From assembly GCA_947458585.1 (NCBI GenBank), contig CANGYY010000001.1:61001-125000 (forward strand): a DNA stretch of 64,000 nt. The letters run 5' to 3'. A program made the position numbers and the translations under genes. Below are positions 23,377 through 31,835 of the stretch, piece after piece. This DNA is from Cyclobacteriaceae bacterium (GTDB taxonomy: Bacteria > Bacteroidota > Bacteroidia > Cytophagales > Cyclobacteriaceae). Position 1 is the first letter of the stretch; each line of letters starts with the position of its first letter. The notes beneath the pieces were generated by a model. It was given only the letters and a program-made list of their open reading frames with translations. It searched no databases and was not told the DNA's origin.

Positions 23377-24099
23377 ATGCATGTAATCCCAGCTATAGAT
23401 TTGATTGGAGGCAAATGTGTTCGCCTTAGCCAAGGGGACTACAGTCGTAAAACCGATTACCACGATGACCCATTGGAGATGGCCAAGCGCTTTGAAGGTG
23501 CAGGGCTGACCCGACTACATTTGGTAGATTTGGATGGGGCCAAAGCGAAGAAAATTGTGAATGGAGACGTGTTGCAGCGTATTTGTTCAGGAACTCAATT
23601 GGCAGTGGATTTTGGCGGAGGCATACAAGCACAGGAGGAGATCGAAAAGGCTTTTGACTTAGGTGCCAGCCAAGTGACAGGAGGAAGTATTGCGGTACGG
23701 AATCCCAGTTTATTTGAGGCTTGGCTTGAAGCCTTTGGTACGGATCGGATTATTCTAGGTGCCGACGCCAAGGATAAAAAAATTGCCGTTGGAGGCTGGG
23801 AAGAGACCACTGCGCTGGAATTGATACCCTTCATTCAAGGATATTACCTTAAGGGTATTCGTGAAGTGATCTGTACCGATGTAGCAAAAGATGGATTGCT
23901 TCAAGGTCCTTCATTCAGCTTGTATGCAGAGATTTTGCAGGAATTGCCTGATTTAAAGCTCATCGCTAGTGGGGGAGTGTCTTGCTTGAAGGACCTGGAG
24001 GACCTGCAAAAAATAGGCGTCTACGGGACCATTGTAGGCAAAGCCTATTACGAGGGGAAGGTGAGTTTGGAAGACCTTGCCCAATTCCATGAAAATTAA
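23377..24099 (+). CDS. hisA: ProFAR isomerase (1-(5-phosphoribosyl)-5-[(5-phosphoribosylamino)methylideneamino]imidazole-4-carboxamide isomerase)
   Basis: 240 residues, a two-fold repeated half-barrel TIM barrel. The catalytic Asp8 is in VIPAIDLIGGKCVRLSQGDY and the second in ICTDVAKDGLLQGPS (about 166-180). Phosphate sites VDFGGGIQ (about 72-79) and ASGGVS (about 200-205) are present. It catalyses the Amadori rearrangement step of histidine synthesis before HisF/HisH. hisF begins 59 nt downstream. Confidence 0.94.
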   Translation: MHVIPAIDLIGGKCVRLSQGDYSRKTDYHDDPLEMAKRFEGAGLTRLHLVDLDGAKAKKIVNGDVLQRICSGTQLAVDFGGGIQAQEEIEKAFDLGASQVTGGSIAVRNPSLFEAWLEAFGTDRIILGADAKDKKIAVGGWEETTALELIPFIQGYYLKGIREVICTDVAKDGLLQGPSFSLYAEILQELPDLKLIASGGVSCLKDLEDLQKIGVYGTIVGKAYYEGKVSLEDLAQFHEN

Positions 24100-24158
24100 C
24101 AACCCTACTACATCAGTCCAGTCTATAGCCGCTTAACTTACCTATTTCTAACGCTCCC

Positions 24159-24914
24159 ATGCTAACCAAACGAATTATCCCTTGCCTAGACATTAAGGAT
24201 GGCCGCACGGTCAAAGGGGTGAATTTTGTGGAACTACGAGATGCGGGAGACCCTGTGGCTTTGGCCAAACTCTATTCCGAGCAGGGAGCGGATGAACTCG
24301 TGTTTTTGGACATTACCGCTACGGTGGACAAGCGAAAAACCCTAGTAGACCTGGTGACTCAGGTGGCTAAGGAGGTTCGAATTCCCTTTACCGTAGGTGG
24401 AGGCATCGGATCGATAGAAGACGTGTATGCCTTATTGGCTGCCGGTGCAGATAAGATCTCCATCAACTCGGCAGCAGTGGCTCGGCCGGAACTTGTGGAT
24501 GCCTTGGCACGGGAGTTTGGCTCTCAATGCATAGTGGTAGCCATTGATTCTAGACAAATGGATGGAGTAGATTGGGTACATACGCATGGAGGGAGGAAAG
24601 CAACCACCTTGCAGACTAAGGCTTGGGCGAAGGAACTAGCAGATCGAGGCGCGGGCGAGATTCTACTCACTTCCATGGATCATGACGGGACCAAGGCGGG
24701 ATTTGCGCTTGAATTAACTGCTGCGATTTCGGGGGGATTGCCGATACCGGTAATCGCTTCTGGAGGTGCAGGCAGCATGCTGCATTTCAAAGAAGTTTTT
24801 ACTTCAGGAAAAGCAGATGCAGCCTTGGCGGCAAGTATTTTTCACTTCAAGGAAATTGGTATTCCTGAATTGAAATCCTATTTGGAGAAGGAAGGGGTAG
24901 TAGTACGGAAATAA
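24159..24914 (+). CDS. hisF: Imidazole glycerol phosphate synthase, cyclase subunit
   Basis: 251 residues, TIM barrel partner of HisH. Catalytic acids are Asp11 in [19 protein letters not shown] and Asp near 130 in [13 protein letters not shown]. The phosphate loops FTVGGGIGS (about 77-85) and IASGGAG (about 200-206) and [14 protein letters not shown] (about 169-182) match the family. Follows hisA and is separated from hisIE by a 282-bp repeat-bearing gap, so hisIE may need its own promoter. Confidence 0.95.
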   Translation: MLTKRIIPCLDIKDGRTVKGVNFVELRDAGDPVALAKLYSEQGADELVFLDITATVDKRKTLVDLVTQVAKEVRIPFTVGGGIGSIEDVYALLAAGADKISINSAAVARPELVDALAREFGSQCIVVAIDSRQMDGVDWVHTHGGRKATTLQTKAWAKELADRGAGEILLTSMDHDGTKAGFALELTAAISGGLPIPVIASGGAGSMLHFKEVFTSGKADAALAASIFHFKEIGIPELKSYLEKEGVVVRK

Positions 24915-25196
24915 AATAGGGAAGGGAAATACGGTAGAAATAAAATGGGAATAAGGTAGAAATACTTTGAAATAGATTGGAAATAAACTCCACTTCGCTT
25001 CGTGAAATAGGAATGGAAAATACGGTAGAAATAAAATGGAAATACACTCCGCTTCGCTCCGTGAAATAGGATAGATCGACCAGCGGGATGACCTATTTCA
25101 CCGAGCTTGCCTGCCTGCAGCAGGCAGGCTCGGTTTATTTCAATTTATTTCCATTGTATTTCTTTTAAATAAGTTATTACAAGTGAATTAGTAGAA
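24915..25196. repeat. Intergenic repeat element between hisF and hisIE
   Basis: Two direct copies of AAATACGGTAGAAATAAAATGG (about 24928-24948 and 25018-25039) are each followed by ACTCC-CTTCG-TCCGTGAAATAGGA-like 26-mers (24987-25012, 25046-25071), differing at two bases. Then comes CCTATTTCAC, the inverse of GTGAAATAGG, and a G/C-rich hairpin: CCGAGC and CTGCCTG (25101-25117, with a 4-nt bulge) pair with CAGGCAG and GCTCGG (25121-25133). The layout suggests a small dispersed mobile or REP-like repeat. No gene is seen. Confidence 0.7.
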
Positions 25197-25796
25197 ATGA
25201 TGAACATTGATTTTAAAAAGATGGAGGGCCTCGTTCCAGCAGTAGTTCAGGATGAACTGAGCGGAAAGGTCTTGATGCTGGGCTACATGAATGAGGAGGC
25301 ACTTGCCAAAACACAAGAATCGGGTAGAGTTACCTTTTTCTCACGCAGCAAAAATAGATTGTGGACCAAAGGAGAGACTTCGGGTAACTTTCTAGAAGTC
25401 ATCAGCATGCAGGAGGACTGCGATGGAGATGCAATTCTAATTAAAGCCAAGCCACTTGGGCCTGTTTGCCACACGGGGGCAGCTACTTGTTTTGATGAAT
25501 CAAACTCTTCACAAACAGGGTTTATCGACCAACTTCGGGCCATTATCAAAGATCGAAAAGTAAACCCTACAGAAGGCTCGTATACCGCTAGCCTCTTCGC
25601 AAAAGGGATCAATAAACTGGCGCAGAAAGTAGGGGAAGAGGCCGTGGAATTGGTGATTGAAGCCAAGGATGACAACAAGGAACTTTTTTTAGGAGAGGCG
25701 GCAGATCTCCTATTTCACTACTTGGTGCTTTTGGAAGCAAAAGGATATGAATTGGATGAGGTAGTGGAAGTACTCAAGCAAAGGCATTCGAAATAA
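25197..25796 (+). CDS. hisI: Bifunctional phosphoribosyl-AMP cyclohydrolase / phosphoribosyl-ATP pyrophosphatase
   Basis: 199 residues, a HisI-HisE fusion. The HisI part (about 1-105) has QEDCDGDAILIKA (Zn/Mg-binding acids) and GPVCHTGAATCF (zinc cysteines). The HisE part (about 110-199) has GSYTASLFAKGINKLAQKVG and EEAVELVIEAKD, the pyrophosphatase acids. It catalyses steps two and three of histidine synthesis. Two adjacent ATGs (25197, 25200) could each start it. It ends at a strong bidirectional terminator. hisG, hisD, hisC and hisB are not in the window. Confidence 0.95.
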   Translation: MMNIDFKKMEGLVPAVVQDELSGKVLMLGYMNEEALAKTQESGRVTFFSRSKNRLWTKGETSGNFLEVISMQEDCDGDAILIKAKPLGPVCHTGAATCFDESNSSQTGFIDQLRAIIKDRKVNPTEGSYTASLFAKGINKLAQKVGEEAVELVIEAKDDNKELFLGEAADLLFHYLVLLEAKGYELDEVVEVLKQRHSK

Positions 25797-25815
25797 TTAC
25801 TGATTTGGAAGGAAT

Positions 25816-25852
25816 AAAAAAAAGAGCGCGATCATCATCGCGCTCTTTTTTT
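25816..25852. terminator. Bidirectional terminator between hisIE and the S41 peptidase
   Basis: Perfect stem GAGCGCGAT (25824-25832) with ATCGCGCTC (25837-25845), loop CATC, flanked by an A tract (25816-25823) and a T tract (25846-25852), so it works for both converging genes. Confidence 0.9.
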
Positions 25853-25870
25853 ATGGATAATTCATCCGTT

Positions 25871-27211
25871 TTAGAAAACTGGAAATTCTTGTTGCAAACC
25901 TTTGAAGGCATCGATGATTTCCCAACTAGGCTTGTAGTAAGTGTCTTTCATTCTGTTGCCCACAGTACCCGTACGGATGTACTGGATGGCAGCAGCCAAA
26001 CGAAGATCCTTTACATCTCCCCAAGCAAATTGAGGACTATCACCTACCTTGAAATCGGCCGGAAATCCTTCGAAATATTCTGCTTTGCCAGCTGCATTGG
26101 CAATTGCAAAGGTAATCGGAACTACTTCCACGTTGTTGGTTTGCAGGATACGGTTGTAACTAGAAAGCGGGAAGGATCCCACCGGTTTTCCAAAGGTATT
26201 GTCTCCAATCAAGACCACATCCATGTAAGGATCTAAAGCATTGATGATCAATTCTGAAGCAGAGGCTGAACTACGTGAGGTCAAGAAAATCACACGAGTC
26301 AAGTTGATGCTTCCGATTTTACTAAAATTCCGCGAGGTATTTTGCGTGGATTTCAACGCATTTAACTGATTGGTATACATCAATCTGCCCGTATTTGAGG
26401 ACTGTACGATGTAATTGCAAATCTGTTCGGCTACCGCTACTGATCCTCCTCCATTGTAACGAAGGTCAATAATCAACTCTTGTACACCTTGATTCTGGAA
26501 AAACTCCATACTAGTTTGCACCTCAGCACTCCGCGTAGGGCTAAGTCCTGCAGTGGCTTTAAAACTTTGGTAGGCCCAGTAGCCTACTTTTTTATTGTCT
26601 ACCTGAATCACACGCTGATCCAATACGGAATTGGACTGGTACTCCGCCTTCACGTTGGATCTTGTGGTAGTTGTACCATTAGGAAGTTTGAAGGTGAACG
26701 AATTGACGATTCCTGGGTCAGGACCACCCAATTTAAAGTCATAGCCTCCAGTTGCAGTTTTGTAATCAGCAATGGGTTTGCCATTGATTTGGGTGATTTC
26801 CCAGCCACGTTGCCATCCATCTTTTCCCGCAGGTGATTCTGCATATACGAAGGAAACATACAATTTCTCATCTGCAGTGAAGGCAAATCCAAATCCGTGA
26901 CCCGCATTTCTCCCTACAAAGGAATTGTTGAAGGCTTCCTGAGTAGTCAAGTAAGAGAAACGATCAATGGGTTTGAAAATAATGCCGTCAAGCAAGGCTT
27001 CGTTGGAAGTATACTTGGTTAAATCAATGGTCACAGGAAGTTGTCCATTCCAGAAATACCATTCCCGCATCACGTCCACAATGGCTTTTTTGACTTCATC
27101 TACCACCGGTTTATCTGGGGTAGGAGGAACTACAGTTGTTGGTTCTTCTGTAGGTGTGCATGACCAAAAGCCGATCCACAACCAAGCACTTATCCAAATC
27201 AATTTTTTCAT
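25871..27211 (-). CDS. S41 family peptidase, lipoprotein (C-terminal processing protease-like)
   Basis: 446 residues. The N-terminus is a lipoprotein signal with Cys18 (WIGFWSC), so the enzyme is anchored in the envelope. A short N-terminal helical region (about 35-95) precedes a PDZ-like segment (about 100-180) and the peptidase domain, which has IIDLRYNGGGSV (about 247-258), the serine in SRSSASASEL (312-321) and the lysine in GDNTFGKPVG (Lys342). This Ser-Lys pair is the catalytic dyad of S41 proteases. The physiological substrate is unknown. It stands alone between two terminators or gaps. Confidence 0.9.
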   Translation of the reverse strand: MKKLIWISAWLWIGFWSCTPTEEPTTVVPPTPDKPVVDEVKKAIVDVMREWYFWNGQLPVTIDLTKYTSNEALLDGIIFKPIDRFSYLTTQEAFNNSFVGRNAGHGFGFAFTADEKLYVSFVYAESPAGKDGWQRGWEITQINGKPIADYKTATGGYDFKLGGPDPGIVNSFTFKLPNGTTTTRSNVKAEYQSNSVLDQRVIQVDNKKVGYWAYQSFKATAGLSPTRSAEVQTSMEFFQNQGVQELIIDLRYNGGGSVAVAEQICNYIVQSSNTGRLMYTNQLNALKSTQNTSRNFSKIGSINLTRVIFLTSRSSASASELIINALDPYMDVVLIGDNTFGKPVGSFPLSSYNRILQTNNVEVVPITFAIANAAGKAEYFEGFPADFKVGDSPQFAWGDVKDLRLAAAIQYIRTGTVGNRMKDTYYKPSWEIIDAFKGLQQEFPVF

Positions 27212-27258
27212 AGGAGTAGTCTAATTTTTAATTCTAACGTAAAATTGGGTTTCTTGTT

Positions 27259-27654
27259 TTAAAGCATAATGTCATAAACCTTCACTGTTTCCCAGAAGGA
27301 AGAATATTTGGAAATAAACTCCAAATGGAGGGGATCCTTTTGGTAAGCGGCTTGTCCCTCCAAGGAGTCAAAAAAGAGACTGCAGGACACGTGAAAACTG
27401 TGATCTACCACCTCTCTTTTTTCGGTAGGGGCAGGGACACCCTGGTAAAATTGGGTCACATCCTTGCAGCGGCCCAGCATAGGAACTGCATCTCGAAGAA
27501 ACTCGGCAACATCCGATTCTTTGTGCAGCCAGAAATAAACTTGGTGAATGATTTTTTGCGTAGGCATAGCTTTAGAATGACTCAAGTGAATGGGGACTAA
27601 ACTTGCAGCGCCTGCAAGTGTAAGGGCCTGAATGAATTTACGACGAGATTTCAT
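27259..27654 (-). CDS. Dabb (stress-responsive alpha/beta barrel) domain protein with signal sequence
   Basis: 131 residues from the chosen ATG at 27654 (MKSRRKFIQALTLAGAASLV), a Tat-like leader with SRRKF; an ATG at 27666 adds four residues. The longer open frame (to 27804) has no matching signal. The mature part IIHQVYFWLHKESD resembles the Dabb dimeric barrel start (HxVxFWL), and HSFHVSCSLFFDSLEGQAAY (about 90-109) fits its second half. Presumably a periplasmic or outer-surface small protein; function unknown. It is 47 nt upstream of the S41 gene on the same strand. Confidence 0.8.
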   Translation of the reverse strand: MKSRRKFIQALTLAGAASLVPIHLSHSKAMPTQKIIHQVYFWLHKESDVAEFLRDAVPMLGRCKDVTQFYQGVPAPTEKREVVDHSFHVSCSLFFDSLEGQAAYQKDPLHLEFISKYSSFWETVKVYDIML

Positions 27655-27880
27655 GCTTTTTTGCATCAGGTACTCCTTTGGAGTTTTACTGAGACGCATT
27701 AAATATAAAAATAAAAACTGTTTTGTTTTGCTTGAAGGCTTTAAGTGCGCTTTTTTCTGTTCCAAGAATCTTGGTTCACTGAGATAAAAAACTTTCAGAT
27801 ACATTTTTTCAAAAGCTAGTCATTGACAAAAGCAGGAAACCTAGCCATGGTAAAATCGGTAGCACCTCATTACAAAATCA

Positions 27881-27911
27881 AAAAAGCCCTTCTCTTTTGG
27901 AGAAGGGCTTT
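27881..27911 (-). terminator. Terminator of typA
   Basis: Perfect 12-bp stem AAAGCCCTTCTC (27883-27894) with GAGAAGGGCTTT (27900-27911). On the minus strand it is followed by a T run, 23 nt after the typA stop. Confidence 0.85.
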
Positions 27912-27933
27912 ACTATTCTTGCTTAAGGTAGAA

Positions 27934-29739
27934 TTAATCTTCCTTCTTTGCCATACGGGTACGCTCGTTTTCGTCCAAGTAGATTTTTCGCATGCGGATG
28001 GACTTAGGCGTAATTTCCAAGTACTCATCTTTCTGGATGTATTCCATGGATTCTTCCAAAGAAAAACGTTTTGGAGGAGCAATTCGTACGTTGTCATCCG
28101 AACCAGAGGCACGCATGTTGGTCAATTTCTTGCCTTTCTGCACGTTGACCACGATGTCGTTGTCACGGGAATGTTCCCCGATTACCTGACCAGTATACAA
28201 GTCATCTCCTGGTTCAATAAAGAATACCCCACGATCTTGTAATTTGTCGATTGCGTAAGCAGTACACTGTCCGCCTTCCATGGAGATCAATGAACCGTTG
28301 ATTCTACCTGGAATAGGTCCTTTAAAGGGTTCGTAGGCTTCAAAACGGTGGTTCATGATCGCTTCTCCTTGGGTAGCAGTAAGCACGTTGTTACGTAAAC
28401 CGATCAATCCTCTGGAAGGGATTTTGAATTCCAAATGCTGCAAGTCGCCTTTCGGTTCCATGATCAGCAATTCTCCTTTACGTTGGGTAGCCAATTCGAT
28501 TACTTTACCGGCAGTTTCCTGAGGTACATCCACCACTAGGGTTTCGATAGGTTCGCATTTCATGCCGTCAATCTCCTTGAAGATTACCTGAGGCTGACCT
28601 ACTTGAAGTTCGTAGCCTTCTCTTCGCATGGTCTCAATCAAAACAGACAAGTGAAGGATGCCTCGACCATACACCAAGAATCGGTCTTCTGAATCCGTAG
28701 ATTCTACACGAAGCGCCAAGTTCTTTTCAGTTTCCTTCATCAAACGATCTCTCAAGTGGCGGGAAGTCACAAATTTACCTTCCTTACCAAAAAATGGAGA
28801 GTTGTTGATGGTGAAGAGCATATTCATCGTAGGCTCATCGATAGAAATACGCTTGAGTGGCTCTGGATTGTCTACATCCGCAATGGTGTCTCCAATTTCA
28901 AAATCTTCGATACCGGTTACGGCGCAAATATCGCCTGCTGTTACCGTTTGAACTTTATTTTTTCCAAGACCCTCGAAGGTGTGCAATTCTTTGACACGCA
29001 TTTTCTTGATGGATCCATCCGCCTTGCAAAGTGCAATCTGCTGGTTTTCAGAGATGGTTCCACGAGCGATACGTCCGATGGCAATACGTCCCACAAAGTT
29101 GGAATAGTCCAAGGAAGTGATTTGCATTTGCAAGGTTCCTTCTTCAATTTTTGGTTCAGGAATGTGGTCAATGATTGCATCCAACAAAGGAAGGATAGAG
29201 TCGGTTGGGTTTTTCCAATCTGGACCCATCCAGTTTTGTTTGGCAGAACCGTAAAGTGTTTGGAAGTCAAGTTGCTCTTCAGTGGCATCGAGATTGAACA
29301 TCAGTTCAAACACGGATTCATATACCTCGTCTGGTCTACAGTTTTCTTTGTCGACCTTGTTGACTACGACAATAGGGGTAAGGCCAAGGGCCAAGGCTTT
29401 GCCTAATACAAAGCGCGTTTGTGGCATTGGTCCTTCAAAGGCATCGACAAGGAGGATTACTCCGTCGGCCATTTTCAATACACGTTCTACTTCACCTCCA
29501 AAGTCGGCGTGACCAGGGGTATCGATGATATTGATTTTATGATCTTTGTAACGAACAGATACGTTCTTGGAAAGGATGGTGATCCCGCGCTCACGCTCAA
29601 GATCATTGTTATCTAGGATGAGATCTTCAAATTGTTGGTTTTCTCTGAAGATTTTGGAAACGTGGATGATTTTGTCCACAAGGGTAGTTTTACCGTGGTC
29701 AACGTGTGCGATGATCGCGATATTCCGAATTTGTTGCAT
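27934..29739 (-). CDS. typA: Translational GTPase TypA/BipA
   Basis: 601 residues, normal family length. GTPase motifs: AHVDHGKTTL (G1, about 11-20), RERGITI (G2, about 49-55), DTPGHADF (G3, about 73-80), NKVD (G4, about 127-130). Elongation-factor-like domains II, III and V and the BipA-specific C-terminus follow, with GQVIGEHSRDND and RASGSDDNVRIAPPKRFSLE. It binds the ribosome and aids 50S assembly or stress adaptation. It has a -7 element upstream and a terminator downstream, so it is monocistronic. Confidence 0.96.
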   Translation of the reverse strand: MQQIRNIAIIAHVDHGKTTLVDKIIHVSKIFRENQQFEDLILDNNDLERERGITILSKNVSVRYKDHKINIIDTPGHADFGGEVERVLKMADGVILLVDAFEGPMPQTRFVLGKALALGLTPIVVVNKVDKENCRPDEVYESVFELMFNLDATEEQLDFQTLYGSAKQNWMGPDWKNPTDSILPLLDAIIDHIPEPKIEEGTLQMQITSLDYSNFVGRIAIGRIARGTISENQQIALCKADGSIKKMRVKELHTFEGLGKNKVQTVTAGDICAVTGIEDFEIGDTIADVDNPEPLKRISIDEPTMNMLFTINNSPFFGKEGKFVTSRHLRDRLMKETEKNLALRVESTDSEDRFLVYGRGILHLSVLIETMRREGYELQVGQPQVIFKEIDGMKCEPIETLVVDVPQETAGKVIELATQRKGELLIMEPKGDLQHLEFKIPSRGLIGLRNNVLTATQGEAIMNHRFEAYEPFKGPIPGRINGSLISMEGGQCTAYAIDKLQDRGVFFIEPGDDLYTGQVIGEHSRDNDIVVNVQKGKKLTNMRASGSDDNVRIAPPKRFSLEESMEYIQKDEYLEITPKSIRMRKIYLDENERTRMAKKED

Positions 29740-29758
29740 GGTTTGCCTAATTGAAGCC

Positions 29759-29767
29759 GCAAAAGTA
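29759..29767 (-). promoter_or_regulatory. -7 element (TACTTTTGC) of typA
   Basis: Exact TAnnTTTGC on the minus strand, 20 nt before the typA ATG. A -33 TTTG at the right distance was not found. Confidence 0.55.
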
Positions 29768-29895
29768 CGAATATTATTTGGAAATTAGGTTATCCGCCCA
29801 TGAAGTTTCTGTGCGCAATTCAAGATTTGTCCGCTTTGATTCATTCTTAAACTGCATTAATTTAGGGTGCATTCTTTTTCACTTATTGGCATTCT

Positions 29896-30963
29896 ATGTT
29901 TCGGTTTTTTCTCATTCTTTCCCTAATTCTAGCCCTGTTAAGCATTCCATTTTTATGGATCAACGGGTATGGAATCGCTGGAATTTGCCTGGTATTGGTT
30001 TGGTGGGTACTTGCCCTTGGATTTCGGCTTCGTGCTGATTTGAAGCCTTACAGTTTTCCTATTGCTATCCTTGGCGTAGTGACTTTAGCCTTATTTTTCC
30101 CAAAACCCTTCCAGGAAGTTGGAGGATTTTCCTTGGCTGGTCTGATCAATCCTTTGATCCAGCTCATCATGTTTGGAATGGGTGCTACTTTGAGTTGGAA
30201 GGATTTTGCTGCTATTGCCAAAAGCCCCAAATCAGTCTTCTTAGGAATTTTCCTTCAATTTACCATCATGCCTTTGATAGGATTTGGTTTGGCAAAACTG
30301 AGTGGTTTACCGCCTGAAGTGGCTGCAGGAATTATTCTGGTGGGTTGTTCGCCAAGCGGCACAGCATCGAATGTCATGGCATTTTTGGCACGTGCCAATG
30401 TTGCCCTTTCTGTCACCCTTACCTCCATCATTACCTTAATGGCTCCCTTCATTACCCCGTTATTAATGAAACTATTGGCAGGACAGTTTATTGAAATCGA
30501 TCTAGTGAAGATGACCTGGGATATCGTGAAGATCATCCTATTGCCCGTCGGGGCAGGTCTTTTAGTCAATCAGCTGTTAAAGAAAAATTCAATGGTTTTG
30601 GGAAAGATCCTTCCTTTGGTGTCAATGGTGGGTATCGCGTTGATTATTTTGGTTATCACTGCCGCTGGAAGGGATAGCCTGTTGCAAATTGGCCCAATTC
30701 TGATTGGATTGGTTTTGATTCACAATGTGTTGGGCTATGGAATAGCGTATAGCTGTTCCAAGCTTCTAGGATTTCAAGAACAGGATGCCCGTACTTTGGC
30801 CATCGAGGTAGGTATGCAAAATGCTGGGCTTGCTTCGGGATTGGCAAATATTTTAGGGAAAATAACCACCTTGGGATTGGCTCCTGCCGTATTTGGCCCC
30901 TTGCAAAACATCACTGGCTCGGTACTGGCTGCCTATTGGGGCCGAAGAAAAAAGGAGATCTAA
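29896..30963 (+). CDS. SBF-family transporter (bile acid:sodium symporter-like)
   Basis: 355 residues with two extra N-terminal hydrophobic segments (1-60) before the SBF core. Core motifs: MFGMGATLSWKDF (about 94-106), GCSPSGTASNVMAFLARANV (about 153-172) and AIEVGMQNAGLASGLA (about 301-316). A second SBF paralogue lies at 5631. The stop overlaps the stop of the convergent SGNH hydrolase by 3 bp. Substrate unknown. Confidence 0.88.
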   Translation: MFRFFLILSLILALLSIPFLWINGYGIAGICLVLVWWVLALGFRLRADLKPYSFPIAILGVVTLALFFPKPFQEVGGFSLAGLINPLIQLIMFGMGATLSWKDFAAIAKSPKSVFLGIFLQFTIMPLIGFGLAKLSGLPPEVAAGIILVGCSPSGTASNVMAFLARANVALSVTLTSIITLMAPFITPLLMKLLAGQFIEIDLVKMTWDIVKIILLPVGAGLLVNQLLKKNSMVLGKILPLVSMVGIALIILVITAAGRDSLLQIGPILIGLVLIHNVLGYGIAYSCSKLLGFQEQDARTLAIEVGMQNAGLASGLANILGKITTLGLAPAVFGPLQNITGSVLAAYWGRRKKEI

Positions 30964-31610
30964 TGGAAATAGGATTTAAAAATCCCATTCCAAATGAGGT
31001 ACCCATCCGAATTTAAATGAAGTTGGTCCTGGAGGTAGAGTTCAGGCCTCGGATTGCCTTGTGCATCTGTCAATGCCTTCCAGGTATCGAGGTAAGCTAC
31101 CTGTTCGGTTTTATCGCAATAGTCCTTCAATAGACGATTAAAGGCCAAGTAATCCTCTTTTTTTTTCCATCTTGAAGGGCTTGGCTTTGCGCCAATGAGG
31201 ACAATTTCTGTTCCCGGATCCACCAAATGGATGCGGGTTACAATTTGCTTCAAACTATTCAGGATCTCCACTGCGGGGACATTTGCCCAGAGGTCGTTGT
31301 CTCCTTCGTAAATAAAGACTCGCTTGGGGTCGTACTTCAGGACTAGGGGAAACAGGTATCGCTCCAAGTCTGCCGCCTTAGAACCACCAAAACCCGTATT
31401 GAGGACTGCCACCCCCGAACTGATCTCTGGAAGGCTTCGCCACATTTTGATAGTGGAACTGCCTGTCACCACGGTTCCTCCGGGATTCCAGCCCAAACTA
31501 TCAAGGCGGTCGCTCAACTTCCGCACCTCTCCTTCAAAAGGGTGTTGTTGGGCAAAGCCTGCAGTGAAACCAATTGTAAAAATTAAAAAAAGTAAAATCG
31601 ATTTTTTCAT
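30960..31610 (-). CDS. Secreted SGNH/GDSL-type hydrolase
   Basis: 216 residues with a signal peptide (MKKSILLFLIFTIGFTAGFAQ). The SGNH blocks are recognisable: VVTGSSTIKMW (block I, Ser in GSS, about 47-57), NTGFGGSKAAD (block II Gly), YEGDNDLW (block III Asn) and DQLHLNSDGYLIW near the C-terminus (block V Asp/His). Probably an esterase or acylhydrolase acting outside the cytoplasm. A -7 element sits directly before its ATG, so the mRNA may be nearly leaderless. Convergent with the SBF gene. Confidence 0.85.
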   Translation of the reverse strand: MKKSILLFLIFTIGFTAGFAQQHPFEGEVRKLSDRLDSLGWNPGGTVVTGSSTIKMWRSLPEISSGVAVLNTGFGGSKAADLERYLFPLVLKYDPKRVFIYEGDNDLWANVPAVEILNSLKQIVTRIHLVDPGTEIVLIGAKPSPSRWKKKEDYLAFNRLLKDYCDKTEQVAYLDTWKALTDAQGNPRPELYLQDQLHLNSDGYLIWNGIFKSYFH

Positions 31611-31614
31611 CAGC

Positions 31615-31622
31615 CAAACCTA
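31615..31622 (-). promoter_or_regulatory. -7 element (TAGGTTTG) of the SGNH hydrolase gene
   Basis: Exact TAnnTTTG on the minus strand, only 4 nt upstream of the ATG (31610). A TTTG at 31638-31641 may act as -33 box but with a short 15-nt spacer. Confidence 0.5.
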
Positions 31623-31835
31623 CTAAAATTAGTGATTCAAAATCGATCATTTTTTTGAACGATACTGAACATTTTTCGCGAAGGTGTTCGTTTAAAGTGG
31701 TAGCGGACAAAACCAGTTTTCTGCCATTTTTCTTGATTTAGGGTTGTTTTTAAATGAATTGACCCAAAATCTAGTGAATGCAAATTTTTGGTCGCGTTTT
31801 CGCTTCATCCCAAAAGACCAATAACTATCCCAAAC

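Noticed and set aside
25805..26236. 143-codon plus-strand frame opposite the S41 peptidase
   Set aside because: It starts in the hisIE terminator and is antisense to the peptidase, which has a lipobox and catalytic residues.
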